Shown: positions 51,979 to 59,808 of the stretch, one piece after another
Position numbering within the stretch: position 1 is the stretch's first letter
Layout of the letters: each line of letters starts with the position of its first letter
NCBI GenBank assembly: GCA_947503365.1
Contig: CANNDT010000012.1
Location: 1-64,000 of the forward strand
From: CANNDT01 sp945876205
Lineage (GTDB): Bacteria > Acidobacteriota > Vicinamibacteria > Vicinamibacterales > UBA2999
Direction: 5' to 3'
DNA: 64,000 bases
Translations under genes and position numbers: made by a program
Notes under the pieces: generated by a model
The model's database searches: none
Seen by the model: only the letters and a program-made list of their open reading frames with translations
What the model was told of the DNA's origin: nothing

Positions 51979-52998
51979 ATGTCTATCTTGAAACGGTACG
52001 GGCTACTTGCCATTGCCACCGCACTTTTCGCGGTGGCGTGGACGCAGGGTGCGCAGGCGCAGCAGCGTCCCCCGAACGGAGACATCGAGATTGTTCCTGT
52101 CCGGGACAACTTCTACATGCTGGCGGGTGCCGGGGCGAACATCGGCGTCCTCGTCGGTCCAGATGGCTTCATCGTCGTCGATACCGGCTCGGCGGCGGCG
52201 GCGGACAAGGTGCTGCAGGCGCTCGACACCCTGGCCGACCGGCACAAGGTCATGGTGCAGGGCGCGGCCGTGCGCCCGAAGATCCGGTACATATTCAACA
52301 CCAGCGCTCATCCGGATCATGTCGGCGGCAATGAGAAGCTCTCGAGATCTGGTCTCACCATCTTTCCAGGTGGAGCGGGCGCAGGCCTGGGTTCCGTGGT
52401 GGCCAATCAGGGGGGCGCGGCGATCCTGGCCCACGACAACGTCACGCAGCGGATGGGCGAGGAATTCCCGGTCGCCGCATGGCCGACCGAAGGCTATACC
52501 GGCCGGATGCGGTCCTACTTCGTCAACGGCGACGGCATGCAGTTCCTCTATCAGCCGGCAGCCTACTCCGATGGCGACAGCGTCGTCGCGTTTCGTCGCG
52601 CCGACGTGATCATGACGGGCGAGATCTTCGACATGACGCGGTTCCCGATCATCGACCTGGACAAAGGCGGCAGTATCAAGGGCGAGATCGACGCCCTGAA
52701 CCGCCTGGTTGACATGGCGATTCCGCCTGTCCCGCTCGTGTGGCAGGAAGGCCGTACCTACGTGATCCCCGCGCGCGGCCGCGTCAGCGATCAGGCGGAC
52801 CTGGTTGAATACCGGGACATGGTCGTCTACGTGCGCGACGTCATCGACGACATGATCAAGAGCGGCATGACGCTCGACCAGATCAAGAAGGCCGATCCGA
52901 CGCTGGCGTATCGCCCCCGATTCGGGGCGACGTCTGGTCCATGGACGACGGACATGTTCGTCGAGGCGGTCTACAAGAGCCTGACGGCCAAGCCGTAG
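51979..52998 (+). CDS. Secreted MBL-fold protein with altered metal site (copy 2)
   Basis: The 339-residue product has a signal peptide ending AQAQ and the metallo-beta-lactamase fold shared with the protein at 6696. HxHxDH reads SAHPDH (109-114), so the second histidine is kept, unlike in copy 1. However the later ligands are lost: H192 of copy 1 is Y196 here, the bridging D of TGD is E215, and PGHG reads PARG (R266). Both metal sites should therefore be impaired, in a different way from copy 1. The fold and the closing GPWTTDMFVEAVY are well kept, so the gene is under selection for something other than standard hydrolysis. AGGAAGAG precedes the ATG. Confidence 0.8.
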   Translation: MSILKRYGLLAIATALFAVAWTQGAQAQQRPPNGDIEIVPVRDNFYMLAGAGANIGVLVGPDGFIVVDTGSAAAADKVLQALDTLADRHKVMVQGAAVRPKIRYIFNTSAHPDHVGGNEKLSRSGLTIFPGGAGAGLGSVVANQGGAAILAHDNVTQRMGEEFPVAAWPTEGYTGRMRSYFVNGDGMQFLYQPAAYSDGDSVVAFRRADVIMTGEIFDMTRFPIIDLDKGGSIKGEIDALNRLVDMAIPPVPLVWQEGRTYVIPARGRVSDQADLVEYRDMVVYVRDVIDDMIKSGMTLDQIKKADPTLAYRPRFGATSGPWTTDMFVEAVYKSLTAKP

Positions 52999-53024
52999 GC
53001 CGTTCATCACACGAGCCCATCTTC

Positions 53025-53813
53025 ATGAAGTCACGAACGCGCGCAATCTCTCTGACGATCACCGCTCTCGCTCTCTCGGTGGTGCTTGGCGCCGGGGTCG
53101 ACGCCCAGGGGCGCGGCGGCCGCCAGGGCGGGCCGGCGTCGGCGCCGCCGACCCCGCAAGCGGAGGCGCCCATCGACCTTACAGGTAACTGGGTCGCGGT
53201 CATCTCCGAAGACTGGCGTTGGCGGATGATCACGCCTCCGAAGGGCGACCATCCCAGCATTGCGATGACGCCGGAAGGCTTGAAGGTTGCCGACAGCTGG
53301 GACCCGGCCAAGGACGAAGCGGCCGGCGAACAGTGCCGCTCCTACGGTGCGCCTGGGCTGATGCGTGGCCCCATTCGCATGCGCATCAGCTGGCTGGATG
53401 GCAACACCCTCAAGGTCGAAACCGATTACGGGATGCAGACCCGGCTGTTTCATTTCGGCAACTGGACCGCCCCTGGTGGCCCGTCGACGTGGCAGGGAAA
53501 CTCGCTCGCCAGGTGGGAGATGTCGCGCGGTCGTGGAGGCCCTGATGCGCCGAGGACGGGCAGCCTGACCGTGATGACCGATCGCCTGCGGCCGGGGTAC
53601 CTGCGCAAGAACGGCGTGCCCTACGGCGCCGACGCCAAGCTGACGGAGTTCTGGGACCTGACGGCCGAGGAGAACGGGACTCGCTGGATTGTCATCACCA
53701 GCATTGTGCACGACCCCAGGTACCTCCTCGTGCCCTTCACCACCGCGCTGCATTTCAAGAAGGAAGCCGACGGCGCGAAGTGGGATCCGACGCCGTGCTC
53801 GGCGCGTTGGTAG
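53025..53813 (+). CDS. Secreted protein, EDWRWRM family (copy 2)
   Basis: The 262-residue product has a signal peptide ending VDAQ and a Gly/Pro linker. It then shows all blocks of the 7714 paralog: PIDLTGNWVAVISEDWRWRM, SWDPAKDEAAGEQCRSYG, GLMRGPIRMRISW, DYGMQTRLFHFG, LRPGYLRKNGVPYGADAKLT and FKKEADGAKWDPTPCSARW. The start at 53025 is 27 bases after the MBL stop; the longer frame from 52941 overlaps that gene and is rejected. Gene order (receptor, MBL, this, HEDW) is the same as in cassette I. No function is known to me. Confidence 0.72.
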   Translation: MKSRTRAISLTITALALSVVLGAGVDAQGRGGRQGGPASAPPTPQAEAPIDLTGNWVAVISEDWRWRMITPPKGDHPSIAMTPEGLKVADSWDPAKDEAAGEQCRSYGAPGLMRGPIRMRISWLDGNTLKVETDYGMQTRLFHFGNWTAPGGPSTWQGNSLARWEMSRGRGGPDAPRTGSLTVMTDRLRPGYLRKNGVPYGADAKLTEFWDLTAEENGTRWIVITSIVHDPRYLLVPFTTALHFKKEADGAKWDPTPCSARW

Positions 53814-53836
53814 GACGTCTTCAAGGAGCCGAGGTC

Positions 53837-54859
53837 ATGACGCATTTCATCCGAGTTTCCATAATCGCGAGCGTGGCGTTCGTGCTGGCGCTGGCGAGCG
53901 CTCCTGCGTTCGCGCAGGTCGACCTCAACGGCGGCTGGGTGTCGCTCGAGCACGAGGACTGGATCGAGCGCGCGCCAGGTTCGGACCCGGTCGACTACAC
54001 CGGTCTCGCGCTGAGCGACGCGGGACGCGCGAAGGCGCTGTCGTACACGTACGCGCAGCTCGCCATGCTCGAGCGCCAGTGCCTCTACTACACTCCGCAG
54101 TACGTCGTATGGGGACCGCAGGGCCTTCGCATCTGGAGCGAATCGGATCCGGTCCGCGGCAACGTGGTGGCGTGGAAGATCAGCGCCGCGGTCGATCGCG
54201 ACATCGTCACGATCTGGATGGACGGACGTCCGCATCCGTCCGAGAACGCGTTCTATCCGTTCTCCGGGTTCACGACGGGGCGCTGGGACGGTGACGTCCT
54301 GGTCGCCCACACGAGCCACATCAAGGCCGGATATCTGCGCCGTAACGGCGTGGGGAGCAGCGACAAGGCGACCGCGGACTGGCGCATCTTCCGGCACGGC
54401 GATTTCCTGACGGTCATGGTGATCGTCAACGACCCGGTCTATCTGATCGAGCCGGACGTCGTGACGCGTGTCTGGGCACTGGACCCGAAATCGAACATGT
54501 CGACGACGTCGACCCCGTGCGTGCCCGTGTCGGAGTTGCCGCGGATCGACGAGATCGGCGTCGTCCCGCACCACCTTCCGGGAAAGAACCCGGACGTGAA
54601 CGAGCTGACCGAGCGGTACGGCATTCCGCGCGAAGCGGTGCTCGGCTTCCCGGAAACGCTCTATCCCGAATACCGGAAGAAGCTGAAGGCCGAGACCTTC
54701 ACGAACCGCAATCAGTGCAACAGGTACTGCTGCGGGTGGGTGGGGCTCGGCGACCCGGGCTCGTCGGCACCAGGGTTGAGCTGCATCACCAACGGCACGG
54801 ACAAGCCCAACTTCACGCCGCTCGGCAATCCGTTCATTCCACCGCCGCCGAGGTGGTAG
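53837..54859 (+). CDS. Secreted protein, HEDW family (copy 2)
   Basis: The 340-residue product has a signal peptide ending AFAQ. Then come VDLNGGWVSLEHEDWIERAP, AMLERQCLYYTPQYV, PQGLRIWSESDP, VTIWMDGRPHPSENAFYPFS, FPETLYPEYRKKLKAE and QCNRYCCGWVGLGD, which align with the 8517 gene along its length. The cysteine block RYCC with a further C upstream and downstream suggests disulfides or a metal site. AAGGAG and GAGG precede ATG 53837. It lies 23 bases after the EDWRWRM gene. The DLSGxW-like middle (GRWDGDVLVAHTSHIKAGYL, NDPVYLIEPDV) places it in the same broad superfamily. Confidence 0.72.
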   Translation: MTHFIRVSIIASVAFVLALASAPAFAQVDLNGGWVSLEHEDWIERAPGSDPVDYTGLALSDAGRAKALSYTYAQLAMLERQCLYYTPQYVVWGPQGLRIWSESDPVRGNVVAWKISAAVDRDIVTIWMDGRPHPSENAFYPFSGFTTGRWDGDVLVAHTSHIKAGYLRRNGVGSSDKATADWRIFRHGDFLTVMVIVNDPVYLIEPDVVTRVWALDPKSNMSTTSTPCVPVSELPRIDEIGVVPHHLPGKNPDVNELTERYGIPREAVLGFPETLYPEYRKKLKAETFTNRNQCNRYCCGWVGLGDPGSSAPGLSCITNGTDKPNFTPLGNPFIPPPPRW

Positions 54860-54879
54860 CAGCGTCAGGGGTTATTTAC

Positions 54880-55749
54880 ATGCGAATTCACGGAACGCCG
54901 ATCGCGGCAACGGCGGTCTTCATTGCCGCATTCTCGGTGTTTCTCGTCGCGCAGGCGCCGCCGCCGGTAACGCGAATGGAGCCATCCGACGCCGACCTGG
55001 CGCGGCCGAACTTTCTCCCGCTCGGTCCTCCCGCGAGCCTGAAGCCGTCGAAGGTGCCGGATCTGTCCGGCGACTGGTCGCTCGTCAATTTCGGCCAGAG
55101 TCTCAGCGCCGCCGATCCTGGCGGGCGCCTGCGCGGCAAGGAGCCCGACATTCCGTACAAGCCGTGGGCCCTCGCCAAGACGATGTCGGAATTCCCTCCG
55201 ACGGGACCGGATGCCAACTTCGAGCAGAATACCGATCCGAATATTCACTACTGCGAACCACTCGGGCTCGGGCGTATCTACATGTACCCGGCGAAGACGA
55301 AGTTCATCCAGACACCGGAAGCCGTGTACATCCTGCACGAGCTCGGCCCGGCGTTTCGCGTCGTCTGGCTGAATGCGAAGCATCCCGAGGATCCGGACCC
55401 CCAGTACTGGGGGCACTCGATCGGCTGGTACGAGAACGACAACACGCTGGTGGTCGACACCGTCGGCGCGAACGACAAGTCGTGGCTCGACCAGCTCGGT
55501 CATCCGCGGACCGAGCGGATGCACTTCATCGAGCGCTATACGCGCGTGGACGCCACCTCGATGTCGCTCGACATGACCGTCGACGATCCCGGAGCCTACA
55601 CGGCGCCGTGGCCGGGCAAGCGCGCCTTCAAGACATCGCCCACCGGCTTCATGCGGTATATGTGGGTCTGCTCCGTCCGGGACAACTACGAGCACTACGA
55701 GAAGGTGGGCAAGGCGGGGAACGCCGGCGAAACCAGCTTCAAGAAGTAG
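54880..55749 (+). CDS. Secreted DLSGxW-family protein
   Basis: The 289-residue product has a signal peptide and then PDLSGDWSLVNFGQSLSAAD, RGKEPDIPYKPWALAKTMSE, YCEPLGLGRIYMYPAKTKF, WGHSIGWYENDNTLVVDTVG, LGHPRTERMHFIERY and VDDPGAYTAPW, ending GETSFKK. It is the closest relative of the protein at 1614-2483. The start at 54880 follows AGGGG; the long frame from 54517 runs through the previous gene and is a shadow. It extends cassette II to five genes. Cassette I has no such gene directly after its HEDW gene, so the two cassettes differ at the end. Confidence 0.76.
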   Translation: MRIHGTPIAATAVFIAAFSVFLVAQAPPPVTRMEPSDADLARPNFLPLGPPASLKPSKVPDLSGDWSLVNFGQSLSAADPGGRLRGKEPDIPYKPWALAKTMSEFPPTGPDANFEQNTDPNIHYCEPLGLGRIYMYPAKTKFIQTPEAVYILHELGPAFRVVWLNAKHPEDPDPQYWGHSIGWYENDNTLVVDTVGANDKSWLDQLGHPRTERMHFIERYTRVDATSMSLDMTVDDPGAYTAPWPGKRAFKTSPTGFMRYMWVCSVRDNYEHYEKVGKAGNAGETSFKK

Positions 55750-55845
55750 GGTTGGGAAAACTCCGCATTGACGGAAGTAGGTTCGCAGGAACGATAATCG
55801 GCGCGGATCGCCGATCGCTGCTCGCGACGGCCTCGAGGAGGAAGA

Positions 55846-57024
55846 ATGGCGCTTGACTCACGTGTGGTTACGGGATTTGGACTCGCTGCGGCGATGTTCG
55901 TTGGGAGCGCCGTCGTGCAGGCGGGGCAGGCGGCTCCGGCGGCAGCACAGGCGGTGCCGCCCCCGCAGGGACAGCAGCCGGCTGAGACGGTCTTCAAGAA
56001 CGTCACGGCGCTCAAAGGCGTTCCCGCGGATGAGTTCTTGGGGACGATGGGGTTCATCTCCAACGCCATGGGCCTGACGTGCACGTCGTGCCATATCGGG
56101 AACGACGGCGGCGGCTGGGAGGCGTATGCCAGCGATGCCAACCCACGAAAGGTGATGGCGCGCCGGATGATTCAGATGGTGGGCGCCATCAATAAGGAGC
56201 ACTTCGGGGGGCGGCAGGTGGTGACCTGCGTCTCCTGCCACAACGGCAACACGCGCCCCAGGACCACGACGGATCTTGCCGGGTATTACCAGGACGTTCC
56301 TCCGACCGACGAGCCCACGGATATCCTCAGGCAATCACCTGGGGCGCCGACGGCCGACCAGGTGCTCGACAAATACATCCAGGCCCTCGGCGGAGCGCAG
56401 AAGCTGGCCGGCCTCACGAGCGTTGTCGCCAAGGCGACGTACGAGCCGTACGGCGTATCGGACAAACTCGCGGCAGAGGTCTATGCCAAGGCGCCTGGGC
56501 AGTTCACGACAATCGTGCACTGGCCTTTCGGAGACGTCACCGGGACCTACGACGGCCGGACCGGCTGGTCTGCGCAGCCGGATGCGCTGAGCCCGCTCGG
56601 CGTCCGCGTCCTGGCGAAAGGTGAACTCGAGGGCGCCCGGATGGACGCGGAGCTGTTCTTCCCGGCGCGGGTGAAGCAGGCGCTCACCAATTGGCGCGGC
56701 GCCGTCCCGACCGCCATCGGGGACACGGACGTCTTCGCGATACAGGGCACCAGCGCCAGTGGACTTCCCGTCAAGTTGTACTTCGACGCCGAGTCCGGCC
56801 TGCTGCTGCGGCTGGTCCGCTACGCGCAGACGCCGATCGGCCGCAATCCCACGCAGGTGGACTTCGACGATTATCGTGACGTCGCCGGAGTCAAGGTGCC
56901 CTTCAAGAGGACCGTGGCCTGGCAGTCCGGTCGGGGAGTCTATGAACTGACGGACGTCAAGGCCAACGAGGCGATTGACGCGGCGAAGTTCGCCAAGCCG
57001 GCTGCGCCTGTGCCCCCACAGTGA
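55846..57024 (+). CDS. Diheme c cytochrome, reaction-centre-type, with LolA-like tail
   Basis: The 392-residue product has a signal peptide, heme sites CTSCH at 79-83 and CVSCH at 128-132 with the Q-M-V helix between them, and the LolA-like beta domain from about 170 (DKYIQALGGAQKLAGLTSVV, PVKLYFDAESGLLLRLVRYA, AGVKVPFKRTV). It is closest to the 45854 paralog. It follows cassette II after 96 bases; a TTGACG (55768-55773) and GATAAT (55793-55798) with a 19-base gap could be a weak promoter there. Its stop overlaps the GTG of the next gene by 4 bases, which couples it to the spermidine-synthase-like fusion. Confidence 0.82.
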   Translation: MALDSRVVTGFGLAAAMFVGSAVVQAGQAAPAAAQAVPPPQGQQPAETVFKNVTALKGVPADEFLGTMGFISNAMGLTCTSCHIGNDGGGWEAYASDANPRKVMARRMIQMVGAINKEHFGGRQVVTCVSCHNGNTRPRTTTDLAGYYQDVPPTDEPTDILRQSPGAPTADQVLDKYIQALGGAQKLAGLTSVVAKATYEPYGVSDKLAAEVYAKAPGQFTTIVHWPFGDVTGTYDGRTGWSAQPDALSPLGVRVLAKGELEGARMDAELFFPARVKQALTNWRGAVPTAIGDTDVFAIQGTSASGLPVKLYFDAESGLLLRLVRYAQTPIGRNPTQVDFDDYRDVAGVKVPFKRTVAWQSGRGVYELTDVKANEAIDAAKFAKPAAPVPPQ

Positions 57025-59051
57025 AAACGCTCGAACGAGGCCTTCTCCCGGCCGTCGTGTTCCTGACGGGAGCGAGCGTGTTGATCGTGGAGGTGCTCGC
57101 AGTGCGGGTGCTCTCGCCGTACTACGGCAACACAATCTTCACCGTCTCGAGCGTCATCAGCGTCATCCTCCTGGCGCTGAGCGTCGGCTATTACGCGGGG
57201 GGCGTGCTCGCCGACCGGCGTCCCTCGCTCCAGTGGTTCTTCTCGATCGTCCTCGCGAGCGGCCTGCTCCTCCTGCTTTTCCATCTTTTCGGCACGCTGA
57301 TCCTGCCGGCGATCAGCGGACGACTCTCGCTCGAGGTGGGTCCACTCGTCTCGTCCGCGCTGCTGTTCCTGCTGCCGGCGCTGCTGCTCGGCACGCTCTC
57401 GCCGTACGCCGTCAAGTTGCAGAGCGTGCACGAGCCGGCGCAGGGGGTCGGTCGCGTCGCCGGCCAGATCTTCTTCTGGTCGACGCTCGGCAGCATTCTC
57501 GGGAGCCTGCTGGCGGGCTTCGTTCTCATTCCCAGGTTCGGCGTCGACCGCATCCTTATTGCCAACGGGATCGCGCTCGCGGCGCTCGGCTTCGTGCCGC
57601 TCGTGCTGCTTGGCGTGAGGGGCAAGCGGCTCTACGCGGCGCTGGGAGCCGTGATCCTGCTCTCCGCCGCGCCGTCGTTTGCCGTCGAGCCGGTGACGGA
57701 AGGGGAGACGGTCATCTACCGGAAGGACGGGGTCTACCAGAAGATCACGATCTACGAAGGCTCCTACTACGGGCGGCCCGCGCGGTTCCTCCTCCTCGAT
57801 CGCAGCGAATCCGGCGCGATGTTCCTGGATTCAAAGGATCCCACCGAGCTCGTCTACGACTACACGAAGTATTACGCGCTGTACAAGGTGTTCACGCCGC
57901 GGGTCCGGAACGCGCTGGTGCTCGGTGGCGGGGCGTATTCGATTCCGAAGGCGCTGCTCGCTGAACTGCCGGACGCGCAGGTCGACGTCGCGGAGATCGA
58001 GCCGTCGTTCTTCGCTCTCGCCAAGCAGTACTTCAGCGTGGCCGAGTCGTCCCGCCTCCACAATCACGTCCAGGACGGCCGGCGGTTTCTCCAGGATGCT
58101 CCGAGACCGTACGATTTAATCTTCGGCGACGTCTACTACTCCTATTTTTCCGTGCCGCCGCAGTTCACGACGCAGGAGTTCTTCGCGCTCGCGAAGTCGA
58201 AGCTGAACCCCGGAGGCGTCTTCATCGCCAACATGATCGGCGACCTGTCGCGGCGTCAACCATCGCTCATCATGGCGGAGCTCAAGACGTTTCAGACGGT
58301 GTTCCCGAACAGCTACTTCTTTGCCGTCGAGTCGATCGACAAGGTCAACCTGGTGCAGAACATCACGCTCGTCGGCTACAACAGCGACAGGCGGGTCGAT
58401 GTGAGCGCGGCAGAGGTAACGTCGGACCCGAATCCGATCGTGCGCTATCTCCACTACCGTGGGCTCGACGTCGCGCGCCGGTTCGAGCTGTCGCCCTATC
58501 CCGTGCTCACCGACAACTATTCGCCGGTGGAGTACCTGACGGCGCGCGTGCTGCAGCGGTCGCTCAACAGCCCGGACGGCGCCAACGGCGATGAGATTCG
58601 CGCGGTGATGGACCAGCAACTCCGGTACGGACCGCGGTCGTCGGGCACACCCGGACACCAGAAGGTGCGCGACCTCCTGAACGCCGAGCTTGCCGTGTTG
58701 TCCCAGGATGCCCGGACGGAAGGGAGCAGCATCGTCGGCCGCCTCTTCGCCGATGAGCCGCGGCGCGTCGCGGTGACGACCCGCTACGACAACTCGGCTG
58801 CCGGCGTGGCCGTCGCGATCGAGGTCATGCGCGCCGTGATCAGCTCGACCGTCCCGCTGAAGGTGGGCGTTGATTTCGTCTTTCTCGACGGCCAGTCGTC
58901 GCCCCGTCTCGAGGAGCTGTACGGCGAGGCCCGCCCTGAGCGCGTCCTCGTGCTCGATGATGAATACCGCGCGGAGCTGGCAACGGCGACTCCTGAAAGC
59001 CTTGAAATCGTTGCACGGAAGGTAGTTAGCTATCTGAGCGAAATCCAATGA
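57021..59051 (+). CDS. Membrane spermidine-synthase-like protein with degenerate M28-like tail
   Basis: The 676-residue product has about seven membrane helices in residues 8-220. A spermidine-synthase-like Rossmann domain follows at about 230-500 (LVLGGGAYSIPKALLAEL, VDVAEIEPSFFALAKQYF, YDLIFGDVYYSYFSVPPQF). A C-terminal region at about 525-676 resembles the M28 peptidase/glutaminyl-cyclase fold (LRYGPRSSGTPGHQKVRDLL, NSAAGVAVAIEVMRAVISST, FVFLDGQSS). In the M28-like part the usual zinc ligands are changed (HYD to RYD; DGEE to DGQS), so it is probably not a peptidase. The synthase part lacks the normal catalytic DxxDP. The gene starts at GTG in a GTGA overlap with the cytochrome stop. Substrate and role unknown. 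Confidence 0.74.
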   Translation: MKTLERGLLPAVVFLTGASVLIVEVLAVRVLSPYYGNTIFTVSSVISVILLALSVGYYAGGVLADRRPSLQWFFSIVLASGLLLLLFHLFGTLILPAISGRLSLEVGPLVSSALLFLLPALLLGTLSPYAVKLQSVHEPAQGVGRVAGQIFFWSTLGSILGSLLAGFVLIPRFGVDRILIANGIALAALGFVPLVLLGVRGKRLYAALGAVILLSAAPSFAVEPVTEGETVIYRKDGVYQKITIYEGSYYGRPARFLLLDRSESGAMFLDSKDPTELVYDYTKYYALYKVFTPRVRNALVLGGGAYSIPKALLAELPDAQVDVAEIEPSFFALAKQYFSVAESSRLHNHVQDGRRFLQDAPRPYDLIFGDVYYSYFSVPPQFTTQEFFALAKSKLNPGGVFIANMIGDLSRRQPSLIMAELKTFQTVFPNSYFFAVESIDKVNLVQNITLVGYNSDRRVDVSAAEVTSDPNPIVRYLHYRGLDVARRFELSPYPVLTDNYSPVEYLTARVLQRSLNSPDGANGDEIRAVMDQQLRYGPRSSGTPGHQKVRDLLNAELAVLSQDARTEGSSIVGRLFADEPRRVAVTTRYDNSAAGVAVAIEVMRAVISSTVPLKVGVDFVFLDGQSSPRLEELYGEARPERVLVLDDEYRAELATATPESLEIVARKVVSYLSEIQ

Positions 59052-59056
59052 AGGCA

Positions 59057-59085
59057 TTGACCGGCTCGGATCGCGCACGTATAGT
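59057..59085 (+). promoter_or_regulatory. Strong promoter for the PaoABC-like operon
   Basis: TTGACC (59057-59062), a 17-base spacer and TATAGT (59080-59085) lie 78 bases before the GTG at 59163. Each element has five of six consensus bases. There is no 7-2-7 operator here, so this operon looks constitutive or differently controlled. Pentapeptide and holA genes downstream may depend on it. Confidence 0.68.
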
Positions 59086-59162
59086 CAAATGGTCCGGATT
59101 CGCTGTTTCTTCCGGGACCTGCCAACCGGAACTGCCGCTGCTTACATCGCTGGGGGTGCATC

Positions 59163-59786
59163 GTGTCGGATGAAGAACGGGAACGCGCAGACAAGGCTTC
59201 TGTCTCCCGGCGTGCGTTTCTGAAGGGTGGAGCCGCCGCCACCGGCGCGCTCACCGCGGCGTTGATCCCGGGCACTGCCGAAGCGCAGCTTCCCGACGCG
59301 ACCGAGCCGGATGCGCGGCATTCGACCGTGGAAATGACCGTCAACGGGAGGCTGTACCGGGCTGACGTGCCCAACAGCACCACCCTGGCGCAGTTTCTGC
59401 GCGAGGACCTGAAGCTGACGGGCACGAAGCTGGGGTGCGACAGAATGCAGTGCGGCGCCTGCACCGTGGTGGTCAATGGCCGCAACGTCTATTCGTGCAC
59501 CACGCTGGCCCTGCAGGCCACTGGCGCTGAGGTGCTGACGATCGAAGGCCTGGCCAAAGATGACGCGTTGCATCCGATCCAGCAGGCGTTCATCGAGCAC
59601 AGCGGCTTCCAGTGCGGCTTCTGCACCTCGGGCCAGATCATGACCACCAAAGTCATGCTCGACCGGATGCCGAATCCGACCGAAGACCAGGCGCGGCTCG
59701 CGCTGGCCGGCAACCTGTGCCGGTGTTCTGCCTATAAGAAGATTCTCGAATCGGTCATGGCGGCGTCGCGCATGATGCGCGCCTAG
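59163..59786 (+). CDS. (2Fe-2S) subunit of periplasmic molybdenum hydroxylase, PaoA-like
   Basis: The 207-residue product has a twin-arginine signal (SRRAFLKG at 15-22). The two 2Fe-2S domains of the xanthine-oxidase family follow: C92, C97, C100 and C112, then C151, C154, C186 and C188 (CGFC...CRC). A Tat signal on the iron-sulfur subunit, together with separate molybdenum and FAD subunits, is the layout of E. coli PaoABC (YagTSR), a periplasmic aldehyde oxidoreductase. The GTG start follows GGGGG; the strong promoter at 59057-59085 is upstream. This contrasts with the operon at 18757, where the Tat signal is on the large subunit and there is no FAD subunit. Confidence 0.88.
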   Translation: MSDEERERADKASVSRRAFLKGGAAATGALTAALIPGTAEAQLPDATEPDARHSTVEMTVNGRLYRADVPNSTTLAQFLREDLKLTGTKLGCDRMQCGACTVVVNGRNVYSCTTLALQATGAEVLTIEGLAKDDALHPIQQAFIEHSGFQCGFCTSGQIMTTKVMLDRMPNPTEDQARLALAGNLCRCSAYKKILESVMAASRMMRA

Positions 59787-59808
59787 GGAACAGGGGAGAG
59801 TGACAGCA

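Noticed and set aside
48486..52109. Open frame of 1207 codons on the minus strand opposite receptor 4
   Set aside because: It is the high-GC antisense shadow of the receptor gene: no family motif, arginine/valine-rich composition, and the plus strand encodes a clear receptor with signal peptide, promoter and ribosome site.
45854..57024. Photosynthesis, suggested by reaction-centre-type cytochromes
   Set aside because: The proteins have two hemes rather than four, and no reaction-centre, chlorophyll or antenna genes are present. These cytochromes are common in non-phototrophic Acidobacteriota.
57021..59051. Genuine polyamine synthase
   Set aside because: The GGG motif region is present but the catalytic acidic motif is replaced by GDVYYS, and the domain is joined to membrane helices and an M28-like tail.
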